A stretch of 5,105 bases of DNA, taken from assembly GCA_012964275.1 (NCBI GenBank), contig DTUG01000003.1:1-5105 (forward strand), given 5' to 3'. The position numbers were made by a program, and so were the translations under genes. Below, piece by piece: positions 1 through 5,105 of this stretch (position 1 is the first letter of the stretch; the number at the start of each line of letters is the position of its first letter). The notes beneath the pieces are model-generated. The model was not told the origin of the DNA, made no database searches, and worked only from the letters and a program-made list of their open reading frames with translations. The DNA comes from Fidelibacterota bacterium (GTDB lineage Bacteria > Fidelibacterota > Marinisomatia > Marinisomatales > UBA1611).

Positions 1-39
1 AATTATGGTAAATTGAATTATAGTGAATTATTTTATCTC

Positions 40-1224
40 ATGTTAAAGCTAAAGAAAATATTACTCGTACTGGCGCTTTTTAATTTTCAGAATTCAGTCA
101 AGGCCCAGGATTTAAATGTAACTGTTACAGGTGATATTTATGAATACGCCACCTATTATGTTAGCAGTTTTGATATTGGCACTGGCGCAACGAACGTCCA
201 AATCTTTCGATATCAATTATCATCCAATATATATCCCATTTACCTGAGAATAAGGTTTCGAGCATCAATGATCTCACCCGGCTTAGGTATCAATGATCAA
301 ACAACCATTGTGGAAATCCTGACCGATCCATTTCAAATTCAAGACGGTTTAAGTTTAGATAACAGGGATTTATCAAAAGATGAGACTACTATTACTGATT
401 TATCCGGAAATCAGATCGTACTCAAAGGTCAACTGATCGATGTTCTTGACCCAATGGTGTCTGAAGCGATTATGCAGACGGTATTAACTAGCGGTCGGCT
501 TTCTGATGGTGAATATACTTTTACAGTAAGGGTCGAAGCTGGTTTAACCGAAGAAGAGTTATCAGTGGTTTTTGATGATTCAAAGACGTTTGTTATTCAA
601 GCGACCGCACCAATCGCTTTGGAGTCCCCAGGCGGGGCATTGGCGGATACGGTAGACAATCTTGTTTACACAAATTTTCCCATCTTCCAATGGTCATCCA
701 ATCCCCCTGTACCCGGGAGCAGTACTTTTATTCGAGTTGCAGAATTTGATCCTGATATCCATAGTTCTCTAGAAGATGCCGTTGAAGACCAGCGCGTATT
801 GCCTTTTGACCAATCTGAAGATTGGCAGCTTATCGAAGATGTGTCCAGCTTTCAATATCCGTTTAGTGGTGCCTACCCGCTGGAAGCCGGCGATATTTAT
901 TGTTGGCAAGTTAGGATAACGCTCCCTACAACAGCGGGTGAAGATGAAATGTTTTCGCCGATTTATGCGTTTAAGATTGGTGCGGCAGGTAACATTGAAA
1001 CCACCAGCGCGATCACAGATCCGTTTCTGATGATGCTGCAACAGGCCCTAGGTGATGAACAATTTAATTCACTGTTTGGATCTGGAAATACTCTGGAAGG
1101 ATTTGTCCCCAGCGGCCAGATGGAGATCAACGGTGAAACCGTAGACCAGTCCAGCGTAAATTATTTATTAAACCAGTTCCTGAGCCAAAGTTATCAGGTT
1201 GAGTCGATTCAGGTAGAAGAATAG
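40..1224 (+). CDS. Secreted hypothetical protein with C-terminal FN3-like domain
   Basis: I do not recognise a named family. With the ATG at 40 the product has 394 residues and opens with a good signal peptide: a basic start (LKLKK), a hydrophobic core at about residues 7-16, and probable cleavage after VKA at residue 22, leaving an N-terminal Gln. Residues about 25-190 are rich in beta-strand patterns and have no recognised motif. Residues about 192-313 resemble an FN3-like beta-sandwich: an opening 'LESPGG', then 'FPIFQW', 'IRVAEF', a Tyr-Pro strand, and the typical late 'YCWQV' strand at 287-291 followed by 'YAFKI'. The last 80 residues form a separate tail with 'LEGFVPSGQMEINGE'. There is one cysteine in the mature part. 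The frame is open to the left edge (a TTG lies at 13), so a longer form is possible, but the signal peptide favours 40. The stop overlaps the FecR gene start by one base. A surface or periplasmic adhesion or scaffold role is only inferred. Confidence 0.8.
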   Translation: MLKLKKILLVLALFNFQNSVKAQDLNVTVTGDIYEYATYYVSSFDIGTGATNVQIFRYQLSSNIYPIYLRIRFRASMISPGLGINDQTTIVEILTDPFQIQDGLSLDNRDLSKDETTITDLSGNQIVLKGQLIDVLDPMVSEAIMQTVLTSGRLSDGEYTFTVRVEAGLTEEELSVVFDDSKTFVIQATAPIALESPGGALADTVDNLVYTNFPIFQWSSNPPVPGSSTFIRVAEFDPDIHSSLEDAVEDQRVLPFDQSEDWQLIEDVSSFQYPFSGAYPLEAGDIYCWQVRITLPTTAGEDEMFSPIYAFKIGAAGNIETTSAITDPFLMMLQQALGDEQFNSLFGSGNTLEGFVPSGQMEINGETVDQSSVNYLLNQFLSQSYQVESIQVEE

Positions 1225-1901
1225 TGTCTAAAAACATCTATAGAATCGTTGTTTTTTTACTGATTTGTATTTCCAGTTCTTTAGTCGCCGATAAAATTGC
1301 TGTTGCCACAAAGGTAAAAGGCAGCGTGGACTTGATGAAAGTTGGAAAAAAGGAATTCCTGGCACTTAAAGCGGGCACTATTTTAGGAGACGGGGATAAA
1401 ATACGAACAGGGAAATCTGGCTTTACCGCAGTGATCTTTATTGATGATAAATCTATCTTGAAAATAAAGGAAGATTCTGAAGTTGTTATTACCGGCCAGA
1501 GAACCTCGGCAAGTATATCCAAGAAGATTAACATGGATGGCGGGACGATACGGGCCATCATTTCGAAACAGAATACCGATTTTGTTATCCAAACCCCTAC
1601 ATCTGTGGCATCGGTTAAAGGAACGGATTTTTGGATGATTTCAGATCCTTTTCTGGGTGACCAGATTATCAGTATAGAAGGTCTCATCAGCTTGGTAAAC
1701 ATTGAGACCGGTCAGGAGATTGATGTCAGTGAAGGAATGACAGGCAACTCCACACTGGATGGCCAAGTCACTATGACTGAAACGGATCCAGCTACAATTC
1801 CTGAAGATCCGGATGCGGCTCCGGAGGGTCCTTCAGAGGTACGTATTTATCTTGAAGGTCCAAATGGGGAACAAAAAGTGCTCATCATAGAGTATCAATA
1901 A
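1224..1901 (+). CDS. Secreted FecR-domain protein
   Basis: This is a 225-residue protein with a signal peptide (residues 1 to about 22, core 'VVFLLICISSSLVA') and a FecR domain at about 55-140. Visible FecR hallmarks are 'GDGDKIRTGKSG' (55-66), a strand pair with 'IFIDDKSILKIKEDSEV', the 'GGTIRAII' turn (106-113), and the diagnostic 'FVIQTPTSVASVKGTDFW' (120-137), matching the family's 'tP.a.a.vrGT.F' pattern. 'VSEGM' follows at 168-172, then an acidic, Pro-rich linker (about 187-205) and a short strand-like tail 'VRIYLEGPNGEQKVLIIEY'. Classical FecR proteins are longer, with a cytoplasmic anti-sigma region and a membrane helix before this domain. Neither is present, so this is probably a periplasmic or envelope-associated relative and not a sigma regulator. 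The GTG start is chosen because it alone supplies the signal peptide; it overlaps the previous TAG by one base, with only a weak AGG 10 bases upstream. The mature part has no cysteine. Ligand and partner are unknown. Confidence 0.9.
   Translation: MSKNIYRIVVFLLICISSSLVADKIAVATKVKGSVDLMKVGKKEFLALKAGTILGDGDKIRTGKSGFTAVIFIDDKSILKIKEDSEVVITGQRTSASISKKINMDGGTIRAIISKQNTDFVIQTPTSVASVKGTDFWMISDPFLGDQIISIEGLISLVNIETGQEIDVSEGMTGNSTLDGQVTMTETDPATIPEDPDAAPEGPSEVRIYLEGPNGEQKVLIIEYQ
1386..1643 (+). other. FecR domain coding segment
   Basis: This covers residues 55-140 of the secreted FecR protein. The conserved 'VKGTDFW' signature is encoded near the end of this segment and is the strongest family marker in the gene. 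Confidence 0.85.
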
Positions 1902-1939
1902 GCTTTTTCGTCTCAGCCAAACCTTATAAACTTTCCCCC

Positions 1940-4738
1940 ATGTCAAAAGGTATCTACAGGATATTTTTCCTGGTAACCATTTTGTGCAGTGGATCGGGTA
2001 TAGTTGCACAGTCCACCACACAATATTATCACAGAAAGCCACAAAACGTTCTAACGGGACAGGATGCCCTTATTTCTGTCTCCATGTTTATCTCCGATCC
2101 GATCGTTTCCGGTATGCTTTTCTTTCGTCCGGCGGGGGAAATGAGCTATCAGGAATTACCTATGCATTATGAATCGGGTAATTGGGAAGGCATGATTCCA
2201 GGAAGACAGGTGACTGGACAGGATATTGAGTATGTTGTGATATTGCATAAGCGAAGTTGGGGGACCATTTCGGTTCCACAATCAAGGGACCCATTTAAAA
2301 ATCCTCTGTCATTTACAATAATCCCACCTGTAACAGAAGGTGGGAAAACAGTACGTAAAGTCAGGGCAGATACACAATTTATAGACGCAGATATACTGAT
2401 CCTTTCTCCAGAAACCGGATCCGTTAATCGGCCAGAAGAAGTTGTAATAGCGGCATCGTTGTTTAATACTGCTATCATAGATAAATCAAATTTCAAGGTA
2501 CTATTGGATGGACGGGATCAAACCAAAAAAGCCATTATGGATGAAGGAATATTAACGTTGGTACCTGACGAATTACCTATTGGCTTGCATTCGGTCAAAC
2601 TGTTATTTAAAACTACATACGGTCTGGATGTGACGCCAGTTGAATGGGCTTTTAATGTAACCAAAGGGATGGTAGATGTCTCTGAAGGATTCAGGTACAA
2701 AGGCAATTTTGGCGGAAAGACTTCTAGCAATTCTGCTGCTGGAGTAAATCTGAGTGAACAGGAAACGAATGGAAAGATTGATGCTGAGCTCAGCTGGGTC
2801 AAAATGCGTTACTCCTATCGAAGTTCATCAAGGGAATCATCCTTTTTGCAGCCGTTAAATCGTGAATCTTTGACTATTCAGGTGACAGACTACTTAAAAT
2901 TAGAATATGGTGATGTTTACCCATCATTATCGCCATTTATACTGGATGGAAAACGGGTTCGCGGTCGACATATCCATGTAGACTTACCCTGGTTGCAATT
3001 AAACATTGTTAGCGGTCAAATATTGCGCAGCATAGACTACCAGCAAAAAGTGAATGGTGGATATAAAATGCTGGAAAATGATACTGATACAGATGAAAAT
3101 GGTAATCGAACCTTCTATCTATCACGAACTGGATATACATTTCCCCAGGATATCAATGCGCTGCGTTTATCTTTTACATTCTTCAATATATTTAGCGGGG
3201 GGATGCACTTTCTAAAAGCCAAGGATGATTTCGAAGAGATACCACAATACATAGATAGTGAAGAAATGTTCACATTTATACCTATAGATTCTACTTTGGA
3301 TTCAGTTTATATCGATAACGATTACATTAACGAAAATAGCCAGTATAAGTTTGGTGATTTCAGGAATTTAGCGGCCGTTTATGGTGATTCAGTTACTGTC
3401 CCGGAAAAAAACTGGATTGGTGATAGTCCAAGAGAAAACGTTGTAATGGGATTTGACTTTGAGACTGCCCTTGATAACCGGAATCTGTTGTTCCAGTTTG
3501 CCTGGAACTACAGTATGACCAACAACAATATTTGGGATGGTCCACTTACTTTGGATGAATTGGATGTTAAACTCGATAGCCTGGATAATGACAGTCTGAT
3601 GAATGTTCCCCTTACAAGCTTACCGGACCCTGCTGATTATGAAGACCTTTTTACTATCAATCAGTATATGGTTCCGTTCGTACCTCTGGACCCGATAACA
3701 TTTGGGAGTAATCCAATTCGAGCACTGGTAAATATGCCTTCAGCTGCTTTTCACTTTCGGCTGAAGGGCAGCTATTCATTAAATAATATATTGCTGGAAT
3801 ACAAACAAATTGGTCCGGAGTTCTATAGTTTTGGAAATCCCTATCTGACGAACAATATACGCGAATTCACCATTAAAGACCGATTATCCTTACTGGGCAG
3901 GCGTCTAATGTTTGTCGTAGGCTTCAATTCCAAGGATAATAATTTGAGCGAAACAGTCGTGAATCCATTAAAAACAAAAACATTATCCCTCAATACAACG
4001 CTTGTCCCCGGTCCCGGTGCGCCTTCCATCGTACTTAACCTGCAATCCATAGGAAAGGCAAATGCTACTGATACGGTAGAAGTAGATTCTTTGGGCCAAT
4101 TTTTAAAGGACAAAAGGGAAGATTCACGAGCTCTCAATGCCCTTTTTTCCATCAATATTCCAGGTAGCATCGGACCCATCAGTAATACCATCGCGATTAA
4201 TTTCAACTCAATTACCTATACAGATTTGGTTGAGACTGATCCAAAATATGCCGATATGCGTCGGCAGGATGATTATCTATTCCAGAAAACTGATACTAGG
4301 ACTTATTCTTTTAACCTCTCCAGTCGATTCCCTTTTCCACTGCGTACTGTTTTATCTATCAACAAAACCCAGCTTTTCATACCTATGATGGATGAAAATT
4401 CGATAGCTTTTAAGAATGAACTGTCATGGACGTCATTAGTATTGAATGGCAGTTATTCTTTATCTGACAATAAAGTTCGCCTGAGCAGCGGCTTGGACTA
4501 TATGGCCAATGGTAGCGGAGATGACGCTGTGCAGTTGATGGGTGGAAAAATTGGCTGTGATTGGGATATACTTAATAATTTGACCTTCAAGGCGAAGAGC
4601 AATATTCGATTTAGCCGTGTCCCAGGTAACGAGAAAGATGAGATTGATAATGACAAAGATGGCAAGGTCGACAATTCAGGTGAAATATGGTCAACCAATA
4701 GTTCAGGATTATTATTGTCACTAGGATATAGATTTTAA
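1940..4738 (+). CDS. Outer-membrane beta-barrel protein with N-terminal Ig-like domains
   Basis: The 932-residue product has a signal peptide (about 1-23, cleavage at IVA|Q). Residues about 40-130 look like an Ig-like sandwich, with 'GMLFFRPAGEMSYQELPM', 'NWEGMIPGRQVTGQDIEYVV' and a closing 'LSFTIIPP'. Residues about 150-242 look like a second one, with 'ILSPETGSV', 'VVIAASLF', 'FKVLLDGRDQT', 'GLHSVKLLF' and 'VEWAFNV'. From about 250 onward, alternating strands rich in aromatic residues, separated by polar acidic loops, fill some 680 residues. The chain ends in 'GLLLSLGYRF', a terminal Phe beta-signal typical of proteins folded by the BAM machinery. A conserved-looking stretch at 324-342 has Gly-Asp, Pro and 'RVRG' spaced as in several large barrels, loosely usher-like. 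Aspartate-rich loops at 381-389 and 903-911 resemble calcium-binding loops. There is one cysteine in the mature part (873). No TonB box or plug domain is evident, so it is not a clear TonB-dependent receptor. There is no Shine-Dalgarno sequence before the ATG. Substrate or function is unknown; the outer-membrane location is well supported. Confidence 0.85.
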   Translation: MSKGIYRIFFLVTILCSGSGIVAQSTTQYYHRKPQNVLTGQDALISVSMFISDPIVSGMLFFRPAGEMSYQELPMHYESGNWEGMIPGRQVTGQDIEYVVILHKRSWGTISVPQSRDPFKNPLSFTIIPPVTEGGKTVRKVRADTQFIDADILILSPETGSVNRPEEVVIAASLFNTAIIDKSNFKVLLDGRDQTKKAIMDEGILTLVPDELPIGLHSVKLLFKTTYGLDVTPVEWAFNVTKGMVDVSEGFRYKGNFGGKTSSNSAAGVNLSEQETNGKIDAELSWVKMRYSYRSSSRESSFLQPLNRESLTIQVTDYLKLEYGDVYPSLSPFILDGKRVRGRHIHVDLPWLQLNIVSGQILRSIDYQQKVNGGYKMLENDTDTDENGNRTFYLSRTGYTFPQDINALRLSFTFFNIFSGGMHFLKAKDDFEEIPQYIDSEEMFTFIPIDSTLDSVYIDNDYINENSQYKFGDFRNLAAVYGDSVTVPEKNWIGDSPRENVVMGFDFETALDNRNLLFQFAWNYSMTNNNIWDGPLTLDELDVKLDSLDNDSLMNVPLTSLPDPADYEDLFTINQYMVPFVPLDPITFGSNPIRALVNMPSAAFHFRLKGSYSLNNILLEYKQIGPEFYSFGNPYLTNNIREFTIKDRLSLLGRRLMFVVGFNSKDNNLSETVVNPLKTKTLSLNTTLVPGPGAPSIVLNLQSIGKANATDTVEVDSLGQFLKDKREDSRALNALFSINIPGSIGPISNTIAINFNSITYTDLVETDPKYADMRRQDDYLFQKTDTRTYSFNLSSRFPFPLRTVLSINKTQLFIPMMDENSIAFKNELSWTSLVLNGSYSLSDNKVRLSSGLDYMANGSGDDAVQLMGGKIGCDWDILNNLTFKAKSNIRFSRVPGNEKDEIDNDKDGKVDNSGEIWSTNSSGLLLSLGYRF
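2057..2665 (+). other. Two tandem Ig-like domains of the barrel protein
   Basis: This covers residues about 40-242, up to where the barrel begins. The domains are separated by a short charged linker (about 131-149, 'VTEGGKTVRKVRADTQ'). Assignment rests on strand patterns, the Trp/Tyr positions and a Gly-x-His-x-Val turn in the second domain. As they follow the signal peptide directly, they should lie on the periplasmic side if the barrel starts in the usual orientation; this is inference. Confidence 0.55.
4646..4672 (+). other. Aspartate-rich DxDxDG loop, possible calcium site
   Basis: Residues 903-911 of the barrel protein read DNDKDGKVD, matching the DxDxDGxxD spacing of EF-hand-like, dockerin and thrombospondin type 3 calcium loops. 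The flanking 'DEI' before and 'NSGE' after resemble the 'DGIDNDGDG..DE' motifs frequent in FCB-group surface proteins. It sits about 20 residues before the C-terminal Phe, so probably in the loop before the last barrel strand. Confidence 0.5.
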
Positions 4739-5105
4739 TGGATAAGATCAAACAATTTATTAAGGCCCATCAAATAGATCTTGGACTGACTCTAGGGTCG
4801 ATTCTTTTAACCTGCGCGATGCATTGGGTAGGTGTTTTTGACTTTCTGGAACTAAAGACTTATGATTACCGGTTCCACAGCGTTCGCGGACCCTTAACGG
4901 GCTGGCGCGCTTCAGATTCTACTATTATTGATATTGGTACTGATGTGGTATTAGTTGATGTGGACGATGAAACTTGGCGTCTGCTGGCCGAAAAAGAAAT
5001 AACCTGGCCATATTCCCGGGGTGATATCTGGGCAAAGGTTGTTGAAAATATCTCTAAGGCTGGTGCCAAGATCATTGCTTTTGATATTCAATTTGATTCT
5101 CCAGA
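4738..5105 (+). CDS. CHASE2-domain sensor protein, N-terminal fragment
   Basis: This gene is cut by the right edge; 122 codons are visible with no stop. A short basic cytoplasmic start (MDKIKQFIK) precedes a hydrophobic segment at about 15-34, which should be an inner-membrane anchor. The following sequence is a clear CHASE2 opening: 'LELKTYDYRFHSVRG' (37-51), then 'VVLVDVDDETW' (70-80), 'ITWPYSRGDIW' (88-98), and 'AGAKIIAFDIQFDSP' (108-122), which match the family's 'D.R', 'v.iDd.s', 'WPW.R' and 'GAk.iafDi.f' pattern. CHASE2 is an extracytoplasmic sensor domain found in inner-membrane receptors, normally followed by transmembrane helices and a cytoplasmic output such as a class III nucleotide cyclase, histidine kinase, Ser/Thr kinase or GGDEF domain. 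Which output applies here cannot be seen. The ATG overlaps the upstream TAA by one base (TAATG), with a weak AGGA 11 bases upstream, so translation is probably coupled to the barrel gene. Confidence 0.9.
   Translation, partial: MDKIKQFIKAHQIDLGLTLGSILLTCAMHWVGVFDFLELKTYDYRFHSVRGPLTGWRASDSTIIDIGTDVVLVDVDDETWRLLAEKEITWPYSRGDIWAKVVENISKAGAKIIAFDIQFDSP

Noticed and set aside
2..16. End of an upstream gene at the TGA at 14-16
   Set aside because: Only a few codons are in view, so coding cannot be supported.
707..725. GTAC...GTAC and CCCGGG short palindromes
   Set aside because: They are short, lie inside a coding region, and are within chance expectation.
769..1041. 90-codon minus-strand open frame
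   Set aside because: It is antisense to the FN3-like region of the first gene; its Arg/Cys-rich translation is typical of a shadow frame.
1238..1702. 154-codon open frame on the minus strand
   Set aside because: It lies wholly antisense to the FecR gene, whose domain motifs are clear; its translation shows no coherent domain.
1902..1939. TATAAA at 1925-1930 as a promoter for the barrel gene
   Set aside because: It is only nine bases before the ATG, with no matching upstream element. No hairpin-plus-T terminator is visible in the gap either, so read-through is the simpler view.
1224..2000. Cys in both signal peptides as lipoprotein lipoboxes
   Set aside because: The residues before Cys are LLI and TIL. 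A lipobox needs a small residue (Gly, Ala or Ser) just before the Cys, so ordinary signal peptidase cleavage is more likely.
2167..2802. Two minus-strand open frames (109 and 94 codons)
   Set aside because: Both are antisense to the Ig-like domains of the barrel gene, with no start context or recognisable protein.
3841..4388. Minus-strand 121-codon and plus-strand 83-codon open frames
   Set aside because: Both lie inside the barrel gene, whose own frame is continuous and ends in a proper beta-signal.

Overview
The window is a tightly packed, single-strand stretch of four plus-strand genes. All four look like cell-envelope proteins: a secreted FN3-like protein, a secreted FecR-domain protein, a large outer-membrane beta-barrel with N-terminal Ig-like domains, and the start of a CHASE2-domain inner-membrane sensor that runs off the right edge. 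I see no RNA gene, mobile element, CRISPR array or terminator.

Organism: the DNA is moderately AT-rich. Two of the signal peptides are followed by glutamine (A|Q, as in VKA|Q and IVA|Q), a trend known from Bacteroidota and relatives. Shine-Dalgarno sequences are weak or absent, and the barrel carries a 'DNDKDG' loop of a kind common in FCB-group envelope proteins. Together these suggest a Gram-negative bacterium of the FCB superphylum, such as Bacteroidota, Marinimicrobia, Calditrichota or a similar candidate lineage. The assignment is inference; there is no marker gene here.

Layout: 40-1224 encodes a secreted protein with a C-terminal FN3-like domain. Its stop overlaps by one base (TAGTG) the GTG start of the FecR protein at 1224-1901. 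A 38-base gap without an obvious terminator leads to the 932-residue Ig-like/beta-barrel protein at 1940-4738. Its stop overlaps by one base (TAATG) the ATG of the CHASE2 protein at 4738 to beyond 5105. The overlaps and spacing point to one operon, which may begin left of the window.

Working together (inference): CHASE2 domains are extracytoplasmic sensors in inner-membrane signalling proteins, often with a cyclase, kinase or diguanylate cyclase output. FecR domains in classical systems pass a signal from an outer-membrane barrel to the inner membrane. Here a FecR domain without the usual anti-sigma region sits between an outer-membrane barrel and a CHASE2 sensor. The plausible reading is a trans-envelope sensing module in which barrel, periplasmic FecR protein and CHASE2 receptor form a relay. 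Ligand and output are unknown, and the output domain lies outside the window.
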